A stretch of DNA of 64,000 nt from Venturia oleaginea (taxonomy: Eukaryota; Ascomycota; Dothideomycetes; Venturiales; Venturiaceae): positions 1,054,001 through 1,118,000 of the forward strand of contig JABMLP010000016.1 in NCBI GenBank assembly GCA_013176395.1. Reading direction: 5' to 3'. The notes beneath the pieces are model-generated. The model made no database searches. It was not told the DNA's origin and was given only the letters and a program-made list of their open reading frames with translations. Within the stretch, counting starts at the first letter, position 1, and every line of letters starts with the position of its first letter. Shown piece by piece: positions 33,044 to 42,526 of this stretch. The position numbers were made by a program, and so were the translations under genes.

Positions 33044-34727
33044 TTATCGGCGGATAGGCTGGGCCTCCACAACTTGAATATCCTCTTCTGCCTCGGCAAT
33101 GGTGGATTCGCGTCTCATTTCTGGAGGACTTGAAAGTAAGTCGTTGACATCGAGAACAGGTCGATTACGAGAGTAAGAAGGCAGCTCAGCAGATGAGTTG
33201 GACCCTGCACTTGCCGGTCGGACGTGGGTCGGACGTAGTCCAGATGATGGTCCGGCGGCAGCGTGACTGACCTGATTGGTATGCGGATCGAGGTGTATTT
33301 CCTCCAACTCGCCTCCAATTCTTGCAAGGTCAACATCGGTCATGCCCTGGTTCGGATATTGTGGTGGTGAAGCTGGGACGTCCTCATACACTGGAGGGGA
33401 CTCTTCGTCCCAAGCAACGCCCATGCCAGGTCGCTCGGTCAGCATGAGATGAAATTGCGTTCTTAGAATGCGAGCAGAACCAGTTGGGGTAACTTGAGTT
33501 GGTTTTCCCTTTGGTGACCAGTCCTCAGCGACGACCATTTCGATGACCAGGTTGTGGCTGACTTTCAGACCGTTGGGAGCCTCAACATCGCATACAGGGA
33601 TTTTGGATGGATTGATATGACACATGAACTCGGCATCCACCTCACCAGCGTCGAAGTCAGATTTCCAGGGGTTTTTGTTGTAATCGATGTTGGCTTCTCC
33701 AATAGACCGAGTATCTTCATGTTGGATTCCCTTTCCTTCCCCACCCAATTTGGCAGTGTGCTTGGCGCAAGCCGGCGACACCATGCTCTGGGTCTCTTCG
33801 ACGCGCCAATTGAGCTTCCGAAGTCTCCATCTCACGATCGAGTCAGAGGTCTTGGACGTGATACCGGATAGTCGAAGCGAGACTGGGAATTCTCCGATTG
33901 GATGGACGCATGGGTTGAGATTCACCCTCGCAGTGAGATTCGTGGGTGGAAACACCCGCACAGATTCTTTGTCGTTTCCAGGTAGAACAGAGCGGCCCAA
34001 ATTAATATCCTTGGCGAACTTGATTTTCTCGCCAGTGGCTATGGTGACAACGCCGTTGAATTTGTACTCCAGACTAACTAGAGCAGATTTTGTGGTTGCT
34101 GGCAAATGTCCAGGAAATAAATAGCTGAAGGGAAACTTGTGCATGCCGCTTTTCAGAGGTAGTGGTTCGGGAGCCAATTGCAGCTTTTTCAAGCTCGTGG
34201 TTTTGGAGGCACAGTCTACACAATGTTGGTGCACTGGCTTTTTGACGGACACGACACATGAAAGCTCAACATCGAAAGACTGCACGGTGATTTCGGGTTC
34301 AATGACATCGAGAAGCAACTGTGCTGAGAAGAGGGCGCCGGATGAGTTTGCGGGAGTATTGTAGGATATCTAATCATTTGTCAGTGCAATTTGTAGACAC
34401 TGTGATGATGGTGCTCACAAGAGGGGGTGATTCGACAGCCATGTCAAGCTTTGCAGGTTTGTGGGCCTCCATCTTGGGACTGCCATGGCTGGATCTTCGA
34501 TCGGAATTTGAAAGTAGCTTGTGGCCGGCCGCAATGCCACTGCGTTTGAGTGCATCCATGGTGGAGGTAGCAGTCGAATGATTTTTGAGGTCGCCAGATT
34601 TGATGGAGACACTGCTCGGACCGTTGAATGAAGCCTTTCCCAGGTCGTTGCGGATTTTCTCTCTTTGTGTGGCAGATTTGCTAGAGGAGCTCTTTCTTGC
34701 AGCGACGAACCCCCCAAGGAAGGGCAT
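33044..34727 (-). CDS. Arrestin-related trafficking adaptor, Art1/Ldb19-like
   Basis: Adaptor that brings the Rsp5/Nedd4 ubiquitin ligase to plasma-membrane transporters for endocytosis. Two exons, 34419-34727 and 33044-34369, with a 49-bp intron (GTGAGC..TTAG), give 544 residues. The N-terminus MPFLGGFVAARKSSSSK is followed by a Ser-rich stretch. The arrestin-like domain starts at SGALFSAQLLLDVIEPEITV and continues through FDVELSCVVSV, HKFPFSYLFPGHLPATT, and IVRWRLRKLNWRVEE, which is typical of the LDB19 family. Two PPxY-type motifs, PPVY and PPQY, lie in the C-terminal third, the expected docking sites for the WW domains of Rsp5. The tail is Ser/Pro-rich and probably unstructured. Confidence 0.88.
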
Positions 34728-36214
34728 GGCAAGATGGAGAGAAATGCAGAGTGGCTGGTGTGGTCTAGAAAGGTGATGCCGATTGGTGAAGAGGGAGGAG
34801 GTGTGGCTGTCAATGGTGGATGTTGCTGGAAAAGAGCAAGAACAATGGAACAGAGCAAGAACAATGGAACAGAGCAAGAAGAATGGAACAGAGGTAGATA
34901 TATGGATGAACAGGACCACAAGGATTAATGCAGACTTTCAACCCTGGTGATCGGGGTCGCGTTGCGCCTTCCATGGTTTCTAATGGACAGTCACGATTCT
35001 CTGTTAAGTAAGAATAACTGATTTTGGCTCTTGGCTGGGTACATTGCGGAGTGCGTTTGTATGCATCATAATTGACCAGAGTCGCGCAATGCCGAATTGC
35101 TGCTTGCCGTGGTCAGGAGGCAAAAGGCCTAAGCCCTTTATACCCCTTGGGCCAGCTAGTTCTACCATAGTAAAGCCTTCAGCTCATACCCATCCCCATC
35201 ATCATCACTCCTTGGTCCCTTGTCCACCATTCGTTCCTCTCTTGGGGCCATCAGCTCAGCACCTGAACCCGTCAGCCGACGAGGGCCAACTCGACCGTTC
35301 GATCATATGGGCCTCTCGTGACGCTTGCTTAGACGGCTCGCGTTCGCTTTAGAACATTCTGCACCCCGCAAAACACCAACGACCAACGGTACGACTTCGT
35401 TGCGTAAGATTAATCCTCTGAGCCTGCCTTTCTTCTACATCTCCGCGGTTGCGACAGACGCCTGGTCACTCTCACAGGTGCCGCTTAAGCGTGTAGAATA
35501 TAAAGGGTCTCACTCTCACGAATCTCGTTTCTTGTCTCGGCAGCTCCAGGCCAAAAACAGATTTCTGTGACTAACAAGTACGCCTGCGCATCCATACAGC
35601 TTCTACGCGTCAAACCGTGCATTTCGCTCGAAAATCCAATTCCGAACGCCGAGACCGTAGACACAAACCTGCTCAACCCATCGCAGTCTATCGAGCAATA
35701 GGATCCACCGCCTCGCACCAGCTAGTATTTCTCTTACTCCATCTCGCATTGCTGCCTTCACATGTCGTCTCGATTCTCTTGTCGTCTCGTCGCCGACGTC
35801 CGTTTCCTCAATGTTGAGGTGAGCAAAACATTCTCGCGGTTCAACATGGCGAAAGAACAAGCTGGAGTGTCGCCTTAGCCTGGCGCCCTGGAGATCTCAC
35901 CGCTAACAAGGTTAGTTATACCCGTTTGGTATCGATTATTCCCGAAGCCAAGTCTTCCAGCCATCTTCGAACAAACAAGAAATTTCCACTTTGAGATGAA
36001 AGGACGGTGCATGTGATACATTTGTTGGCCATCATGGGATTGCGACTTGCTTACGCATTTACACTGCTTGCATTCTTGTTCTTTCTTCGCAACTTTCATC
36101 GCCACCGTAGCTTTATCAATTCATCACCCTCCAAGTAAATCTTATCTTTTATCATCACTTACAACTTAAGATCGATATTAATAAATGTCTTTAATAAATG
36201 TCTAGAGAGCAGCG
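34728..36214. other. Gene-free stretch before the transposon block
   Basis: No recognisable gene in 1.5 kb. A short repeat of the form agcaagaa(c/g)aatggaac occurs three times at about 34836-34882, in the promoter region of the arrestin gene. The right end has a 13-bp tandem duplication of ttaataaatgtct (about 36177-36203) just before the LINE fragment. Confidence 0.4.
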
Positions 36215-37465
36215 ATGGGCCGGATAGTTGGAGTCAACTGGGGACCAAGCTTCCGAAAGAGCCGAATGGTCTATACCGCGGTTGTGCGGCCGACTATGCT
36301 ATATGGCATCCAGGTCTGGGGGTCAAACGACATCCAGGGAGGAGGAATTATGAGAGCGCCGCTAATGGAACGGATAGAGAAAGTTCAAAGACAGTGCCTC
36401 CGAATGGCTACAGGAGCCTACAAGAGGACACCTCTCGCAGCGATGGAAAGAGAGCTCTGCCTCCAGCCAATACCCCTGTATATAGAACAGCTTATCCTGG
36501 AGAGGACTGGGTCGGTAGAGAAGGACCCAGTAGAAGCAGAGATGAGAGCTGCTCTCAACAAAATGTGGATAGGAATCATGATGGAGGAAAGACCCCGCCG
36601 GCCGGCTGGCAGCCGAGGGAGGCCGCCTACGGCCAGATGTAAGCCAGATACGTCTACGGAGAAGCGGGCGAAGAGATATACCCTGAGGAAGGAGGAAGCC
36701 AATGACCTCCCGGAGTACACAGCACCCGAAGGAGAGTACCTCGGGGATATCAATACTGACGGGTGGCGCCGGAGGCGGATTACTGCCGTACGGAACAACC
36801 CTAACAACCCCTACCCGAGGAGGAGGATCACAACGCAAGAAATTGGACCGTACAATGAGATACGCAGCACTACTGGCCCCCGACGGTTTCGAGGCGACCC
36901 CGCACCGGGAGACCCGGGGCACGCAATCCGAGTAAGGAACTCGAGGAAAGGAGGAAACATCCATAAGCGGGTTCTACCCCGCAAAATCTCGAAGCTGATG
37001 GGAGAGATCTGGCGTACAAAATGGGAAGCACTGGGCCGGAACCGTAGGGCGAAGACTTGGAACGAGCCATGGGAGAAGTCCCCAATTGAGCTATACGACG
37101 GCCTTACGAAGGTAGAAGCACATACAACGTTCCTACTCCGAGTCGAAGTGCTAGGACTCCGGTCCTGGCTCGCATCGATACATGTCCCAGGGATTACCCC
37201 CGAATGCGAATGTGGATGGCAGCAAGAGACGGTAGAACACATTTTTACGTACTGTACTAGATTCAATAGGAGAGGCCTATTCAGCGCCAGGGGAGGCTCT
37301 CGAGGGGTGAAGGGGCTACTAGGAACGAGGGAAGGATGCAAGGCCGCGTCCCAGTGGTTTTTGAAGAATTCGGTACTCCCATACCTTGCTAGAGCAAACG
37401 CAGCAGTTACAGAGAACCGGTCGGGCTTCGGAACGGCGCCGGAGCTGGAAGGCACAGGACTATAA
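36215..37465 (+). CDS. C-terminal part of a LINE reverse transcriptase protein
   Basis: A 416-codon frame. The first segment, MGRIVGVNWGPSFRKSRMVY then TAVVRPTMLYGIQVWG, matches the thumb region that follows the polymerase core in Tad/I-type LINEs; the catalytic YADD-type core itself is absent. VQRQCLRMATGAYKRTPLAAM is the next conserved block. I do not see an RNase H DGS motif. The C-terminal block has a Cys/His motif, CECGWQQETVEHIFTYC, usual at the end of fungal LINE proteins. The frame is fully open, so the copy is not heavily mutated, but it cannot encode a functional protein. Confidence 0.75.
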   Translation: MGRIVGVNWGPSFRKSRMVYTAVVRPTMLYGIQVWGSNDIQGGGIMRAPLMERIEKVQRQCLRMATGAYKRTPLAAMERELCLQPIPLYIEQLILERTGSVEKDPVEAEMRAALNKMWIGIMMEERPRRPAGSRGRPPTARCKPDTSTEKRAKRYTLRKEEANDLPEYTAPEGEYLGDINTDGWRRRRITAVRNNPNNPYPRRRITTQEIGPYNEIRSTTGPRRFRGDPAPGDPGHAIRVRNSRKGGNIHKRVLPRKISKLMGEIWRTKWEALGRNRRAKTWNEPWEKSPIELYDGLTKVEAHTTFLLRVEVLGLRSWLASIHVPGITPECECGWQQETVEHIFTYCTRFNRRGLFSARGGSRGVKGLLGTREGCKAASQWFLKNSVLPYLARANAAVTENRSGFGTAPELEGTGL

Positions 37466-37835
37466 CAGTAGGTCTTACCTCGATAGGAGGAGGAAGAGGG
37501 CGGAAGTGATGCCCCCCAGGGTCCCAAGATCCTTGCCTCGAGGAAATACCACGGACCGGGACCGGACTACGCCCGGACTTGGATGGCAATGGACTGAAAT
37601 GGATACCAGGGAGCTAGGAGAAGCTGCTTAGGCAGTGTTGACCCGGAAACGCTTCGATATATACGAATAGGATGGTAAAAGCTCGCGGATATGCCGCGGG
37701 CCGCAGCCGGGGTAGCGAACGAACGGTTTTTGTCCCCGAAAAGAGGGGTTTTTCTTTGTAGATAGAGGATGTTGGCACAGGCTTAACCTAGCCCTACATG
37801 CAACAATAAATCCTGATTTTTTCTTTTTTTTTCAC
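36215..37835 (+). mobile_element. 5'-truncated Tad-like LINE (non-LTR retrotransposon)
   Basis: Only the 3' part of the element is present: the end of the reverse transcriptase region, the C-terminal domain and a 3' untranslated part reaching a T/A-rich tail near 37,800-37,835. The loss of the 5' end is typical of LINE insertions. The exact borders and a target duplication could not be fixed. Confidence 0.65.
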
Positions 37836-37964
37836 ACCGCTAGAAATTTATTGAATTAGAAGAGTTCTTAGTTACCTAGAAGAAATTATTAATATATTTT
37901 CTATTAATCGAGGGAACGTTGAATTGCTGATACTACTATATCGCTAATTCCTAGATACGAATAC

Positions 37965-38275
37965 TGTTAAGGGATGGAATCCTTCTCTCTAGCTTATCCA
38001 TGACTGGATTTCCAATTGTTCTCTTGTTATTCTGCAAGCTGTCATGTTCTATTTTGCAAGCTGTCATGTTCTATTTCGCAAGCTGCCATGTTCTATTTTG
38101 CAAGCTGTCACGTTTCCATTTAAAGATACTTTCTAGAAGGATCTATTGTAAGAGGAGGATTATATATACGAGCTATCCTTCCTGTATTTACACTTTCTTC
38201 TCTATACTTAGATACTTCGAAATACAAGCAGTCTTCTCTCACTTGCGAAACACCTTTGAGGGTTGAACTCTTACA
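37965..38275 (+). repeat. Solo LTR of the Ty3 chromovirus, opposite orientation
   Basis: 311 bp, TG..CA ends, flanked by AATAC on both sides (37960-37964 and 38276-38280), so it inserted as a full element and recombined to a single LTR. It is the reverse complement of the LTRs at 38370-38680 and 44200-44510 with only a few substitutions (for example ctata versus ctgta and cttcg versus ctttg near 38200-38225). Confidence 0.93.
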
Positions 38276-38369
38276 AATACTACCTTATAGAGCCTTAATT
38301 GATTGATTGATTGATTTTATCCTACTCGGTTGCAGCCGCTTAATCAGGCAGCTATGTCCGGTTAGGAGG

Positions 38370-38680
38370 TGTAAGAGTTCAACCCTCAAAGGTGTTTCGC
38401 AAGTGAGAGAAGACTGCTTGTATTTCAAAGTATCTAAGTACAGAGAAGAAAGTGTAAGTACAGGAAGGATAGCTCGTATATATAATCCTCCTCTTACAAT
38501 AGATCCTTCTAGAAAGTATCTTTAAATGGAAACGTGACAGCTTGCAAAATAGAACATGGCAGCTTGCGAAATAGAACATGACAGCTTGCAAAATAGAACA
38601 TGACAGCTTGCAGAATAACAAGAGAACAATTGGAAATCCAGTCATGGATAAGCTAGAGAGAAGGATTCCATCCCTTAACA
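38370..38680 (-). repeat. 3' LTR of the chromovirus
   Basis: 311 bp, identical to 44200-44510. The interior holds four copies of a short motif, acagcttgc(a/g)aaatagaacatg and variants, at about 38535-38625. Confidence 0.95.
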
Positions 38681-41600
38681 TTATCCCCTCCCCCCCTCTC
38701 TTGTAGATCGATGTGAGCGTAGTCTCTGAGGGCGTAGTATAGGTCCGTCGTTTTCAAGAACGTTGCCGTAGGCACTTTCAAAAGCGTCCAGAGCTGTAGT
38801 TTGTTGGAGTTCGCTAAGGGGTTCCCACGTAGGATCAACGTAGCCTACCCACTTAACTAAGACTTCTCGCGTTTGTTGTCGACCTCGCCGGCGCCATCTT
38901 GCGGCTAGAATAGCCTCGATACCGTATTCCTCGTCTCCTTGTTCAGTTACTATAGGAGGCGGCTGTGTATTATCTTGTATTTGTGAAGGTAGGGGATCTG
39001 TGCCAGCTCTCCTAAGTAAAGACGTATGAAATCGGTTGTGGATTCCTCTGGGTGTATCAAGCTCGTAAGACATTGAGTTGATAACTCGTGTAACTGTATA
39101 CTTCCCATGAATCCAGTCTAGTTTCTTACAAGGACGTAGGGTTTTTACGTTCTTTAGGTTGAGCCAGACTTTGTCTCCCACTTTAAAAGAGTCAGCCGGA
39201 GCACGATCTCTATTAGAGTAGTATTCTTGCTGTTGCTGAGCTGATACCATTGACGTTTCTGCCCATTCTTGTGCGTCCTTCAATTTTGCTACAAGATCTT
39301 GTGCTTTTTCTTTTGGATTCTTAGGGGTTTCCTGGGGAGCTTCAACAGTTCCTATATGCTCAATGTTATAACCGTGGGTTAAGAAGAAAGGCGATAGGCC
39401 CGTAGCTTGGTTTGGTCTATTATCGAGGCATATTTGAGCAATAGGCAGGAGCTCGACCCAGTCGTTCTGACTAAATGTACAGAACTTACGTAGATAGGCT
39501 TCAACTTCTTGATTTCTTCTTTCCGTAGATCCATCAGTCTCAGGGTGATACGCTGTAGAGAGTCTTCTCTCTATCTTAAGAAGGTGACAAACTTCTTTCC
39601 AGAAAGCATTAACAAATTGCGTGTCCCTATCTGAGACTAGAGATCTAGGAAGCCAGTGTAATCTTACGTAGTTCTGCATAAATAGTTTTGCAAATCCTTC
39701 AGCTCCAAACTGTTCTTTAGGCACTGGGAACAGGATAGTTCCTTTACCCAAGCGGTCAGTAATAACGCAGAGTCTTGTGCATCTTTGGCTCTCTGGTAAT
39801 TCGACTATGAAGTCTACTGAAATATCTTGCCAGATACGGCTAGGGACAGGAAGAGGTTTAAGTAAACCTTTCTTTTTGTCTCGCCAGACTGAAGTTCTTC
39901 CGCAGACGTCACAATTGCGTATAAACTGACGTATATCTTGAGCAAATCCCGGCCAGTAGAACTGTCTGGAGAGAATAGCAATAGTAGCTTCTCGTCCAGG
40001 ATGCCCTGATAGGACTGAATCGTGTATTTCTTGAATTACTCCTGTTAAGAGAGGCTCGTAGGAGGGCAACCAGATTCGGTCTCTATAGTAGAGCTGGTTA
40101 TTTTCGACTTTACAATCTCCTATAGAAGTAGGAACCTTTAGCTTAGATGGGAACTGCCTATCTTGCTTTAGAACGCTTTGGAAAATACGTCTGTAGTCTA
40201 GATCTCCTTCGAGTGCAGTTTCCCATCTATCCCTTAGATCACCTGAGAGAAAGGGATTTTGTATAAAGGGGATAGGTTCTTTGTCTACTTCTTGAGCATT
40301 TTCTTGGGCAGCTTCTTCTCTTGCAGGAGTCTTATCCTCTAGAACGTTAATCCAAAGCTTTGGAGGTAATAACGTTCTAGTTCTTTCAACGATTCTTGGG
40401 TCTTGAATATCCTTTGGGAGATCTTGATCCCTTCGAGTTAAGGCGTCTGGAACTACAGATTCAGAGCCTGGGCGATAGCCTAGTTTGAAGTTAAACTTAG
40501 CTAGTATCTGCGCCCATCTCATTTGCCTTTCATTTAGTTCCCTTTTTACCATAAACTTCTCAAGGTTCTTGTGATCTGTGAGGATAATGAATGGCTTACT
40601 TAGGCTTAGTAGCTCGCTAGTCCAATGGACTAGAGCTTTGACTATAGCCATAAGTTCTTTGTCGTGGATATCATAATTGCATTCGGCTGGCAAGTGCTTA
40701 GTAGAGAAGAAAGCACATGGTTTCCAGTTACCTAGCTCATCTTTTTGACTAAGTACTGCTCCGGAAGCCCAGCCTGAAGCATCAGGTTCTACTCGCGTAG
40801 GCTTATCTTCATCAAGTGCAGACAAGACAGGTTCTTTGCAAAACTCTGCCTTAAGTTTTTGAAAAGATTCTTCTTGCTCCTTTCCCCATAAAAATGGAGT
40901 ATTCTTCTTTGTAAGGCGAACCAGAGGCTCCCTTATTGTTGAGTTATCTTTTACAAAGTCACGGTAGAAGTTTGTAAAGCCTAGGAAGCCACGTACTCCT
41001 CGTAGAGTAGTAGGACGTTCCCATTCTTTAATTGCTTTGATCTTCTCCGGATCCATGTGTAGGCCCGTTTCAGTATCTATAACGAAGCCTAGATACTTGA
41101 CTCGTTTGGTATTAAACTCGCACTTCCGAATATCAAGGTACAACCCAGCGTTAAGGCAGCTTTGAAGTATCTTTTCAGTCTTTTCTTCATGGTCTTTAAG
41201 GTTCTTTGAAGAGTATATTACTATATCGTCTAGATAAGCTGAGCAGAACTCGTCTAGGTATCGTCGAAGGATATAGTTTATATACCGTTGAAAAGACGCA
41301 GGTGCACCGGTTAAGCCAAAGGGAGTAACTAGCCATTCAAATAGACCATATCTAGTTCGAAAGGCAGTTTTGAACTCATCTCCCGTTGCGATTCGAATCT
41401 TGTGGAAGGCAGCATTTACATCAAGCTTACTAAGATACTTAGCACGAGCTAAGGTTAGTAAAGTCTCTTTTACTAACGGTAGCGGGTACCTATCCTTTCG
41501 AGTAATTGCGTTTAAGGCTCGGTAGTCTACGCAAAAGCGTAAGCCCCCTCCTGGTTTCTTCACAAAGAGAACTGGAGACGCAGCAACTGATTTACTCTCT

Positions 41601-42526
41601 CGGATAAAGCCTTTATCTAGTAGCTCTGTAAGAGTCCTTCGCAAAACAAGGAGTTGTTCTCGACCCATACCATATAGAGGTCCCCAAGGAAGTGGTTTTC
41701 CTTCTTCTATAGGTATTTCGTGATCAATCCCAGGGCGATGCGGTGGTAGTCTCTCGGCCCTTTTAGGATCAAAGACAGCAGCGTACTTATGAAACCTCTT
41801 AGGTAGCAATTCCAGTATTTGCTCTGTTGTCAAAGGGACTTTCGGCTTCAAGGCAATATCAATATCTCGAAGAGTAACAGCAAATACTCTAGACGCGTCT
41901 TTGATTTTCTCAAGTGTAGAAGTGACAAGGCGGTGGAATCTTACGGGCGCTACTTGTTGTATATCAAGTTTGTCTTCAAATTTAGCATCGCGAATGCTAA
42001 TCCCGTTTGCAAAGGTAAGAGTACCTTTAGATTCATTGATAACGGCTTTGGTGTCCTTGAGAAAAGGCCTGCCTAGTAGAAGATCCTCAAATTGTCCCGG
42101 GACTATATAAGCAAAAGCGTTGCATATAAGTCCCCCTAAATCTAGGTTCAACTTCGCAATTTTTGTCACTTGGGTCTGTCCTTCTTCCTTAAGAACTCCA
42201 CCTATAGTACGCGGACTAATAGGGAGTACTTCAAGGTCCATCTGCGAAGCTTTCTCCTCGTTTATCGATGCGTAGCAGCTAGATCCATTATCAAGGAGAG
42301 TTTTAAGAGAGTATATATCGTTCACTATAGTATTTGTGTAGAAAAGGCGGGAGAGCATCTTGGGTCTGAACTGCTTCCATTCTTTTTCTATCCGAGAACG
42401 GTGTGAATCAGTGTCTTTGTTCGAATTCAAAATACTATTTACTCTCTCAATTGACTCCTTTGACAATTTTGCTCTATCTACTATACGCCTCCATCCACGA
42501 CTTTGGATAGAGGCTACTCTTTTTCC
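38681..42526 (-). CDS. pol: Chromovirus Pol polyprotein (PR-RT-RNaseH-IN-chromodomain)
   Basis: The open frame lies -1 relative to gag, overlapping its end; no ATG is near its beginning, so it is likely made by frameshifting at 42520-42526. About 1,280 codons. Order: aspartic protease (LLDNGSSCYASI, with Asn at the usual Thr/Ser position, then LLLGRPFL), reverse transcriptase (FCVDYRALNAITRKDRYPLP; active site YLDDIVIYS near 41,240), RNase H (FIILTDHKNLEKFM), integrase with an HHCC zinc domain (HDSVLSGH..CDVC) and catalytic DDE region (SVDFIVELP, SDRDTQFVNAFW), and a C-terminal chromodomain (EVLVKWVGYVDPTWEPLSEL), which in this clade steers integration to marked chromatin. The stop codon directly abuts the 3' LTR. 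No internal stop or shift. Confidence 0.93.
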   Translation of the reverse strand, partial: GKRVASIQSRGWRRIVDRAKLSKESIERVNSILNSNKDTDSHRSRIEKEWKQFRPKMLSRLFYTNTIVNDIYSLKTLLDNGSSCYASINEEKASQMDLEVLPISPRTIGGVLKEEGQTQVTKIAKLNLDLGGLICNAFAYIVPGQFEDLLLGRPFLKDTKAVINESKGTLTFANGISIRDAKFEDKLDIQQVAPVRFHRLVTSTLEKIKDASRVFAVTLRDIDIALKPKVPLTTEQILELLPKRFHKYAAVFDPKRAERLPPHRPGIDHEIPIEEGKPLPWGPLYGMGREQLLVLRRTLTELLDKGFIRESKSVAASPVLFVKKPGGGLRFCVDYRALNAITRKDRYPLPLVKETLLTLARAKYLSKLDVNAAFHKIRIATGDEFKTAFRTRYGLFEWLVTPFGLTGAPASFQRYINYILRRYLDEFCSAYLDDIVIYSSKNLKDHEEKTEKILQSCLNAGLYLDIRKCEFNTKRVKYLGFVIDTETGLHMDPEKIKAIKEWERPTTLRGVRGFLGFTNFYRDFVKDNSTIREPLVRLTKKNTPFLWGKEQEESFQKLKAEFCKEPVLSALDEDKPTRVEPDASGWASGAVLSQKDELGNWKPCAFFSTKHLPAECNYDIHDKELMAIVKALVHWTSELLSLSKPFIILTDHKNLEKFMVKRELNERQMRWAQILAKFNFKLGYRPGSESVVPDALTRRDQDLPKDIQDPRIVERTRTLLPPKLWINVLEDKTPAREEAAQENAQEVDKEPIPFIQNPFLSGDLRDRWETALEGDLDYRRIFQSVLKQDRQFPSKLKVPTSIGDCKVENNQLYYRDRIWLPSYEPLLTGVIQEIHDSVLSGHPGREATIAILSRQFYWPGFAQDIRQFIRNCDVCGRTSVWRDKKKGLLKPLPVPSRIWQDISVDFIVELPESQRCTRLCVITDRLGKGTILFPVPKEQFGAEGFAKLFMQNYVRLHWLPRSLVSDRDTQFVNAFWKEVCHLLKIERRLSTAYHPETDGSTERRNQEVEAYLRKFCTFSQNDWVELLPIAQICLDNRPNQATGLSPFFLTHGYNIEHIGTVEAPQETPKNPKEKAQDLVAKLKDAQEWAETSMVSAQQQQEYYSNRDRAPADSFKVGDKVWLNLKNVKTLRPCKKLDWIHGKYTVTRVINSMSYELDTPRGIHNRFHTSLLRRAGTDPLPSQIQDNTQPPPIVTEQGDEEYGIEAILAARWRRRGRQQTREVLVKWVGYVDPTWEPLSELQQTTALDAFESAYGNVLENDGPILRPQRLRSHRSTREGGRG
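38684..38700 (-). other. Polypurine tract of the chromovirus
   Basis: A 17-nt run of purines on the minus strand, just upstream of the 3' LTR, the plus-strand primer site. It overlaps the last codons of pol (REGGRG then stop), so coding and replication signals share the same bases. Confidence 0.85.

Noticed and set aside
34374..34919. Extended N-terminus (up to 64 extra residues) for the arrestin gene
   Set aside because: The extension is hydrophobic, starts in repeated promoter sequence, and the conserved-looking start MPFLGGFVAARKS at 34727 explains the protein without it.
36362..37527. Long minus-strand ORFs (200 and 238 codons) over the LINE fragment
   Set aside because: They are antisense to the recognisable LINE protein and rich in Pro/Arg/Ser as expected from reverse reading of a GC-rich gene.
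38000..38266. An 88-codon ORF in the solo LTR, with near-identical 88-100-codon ORFs in both full LTRs
   Set aside because: The frame is simply the LTR sequence, open by chance; its repeated peptide comes from the short repeats in the LTR. Non-coding role is enough to explain it.
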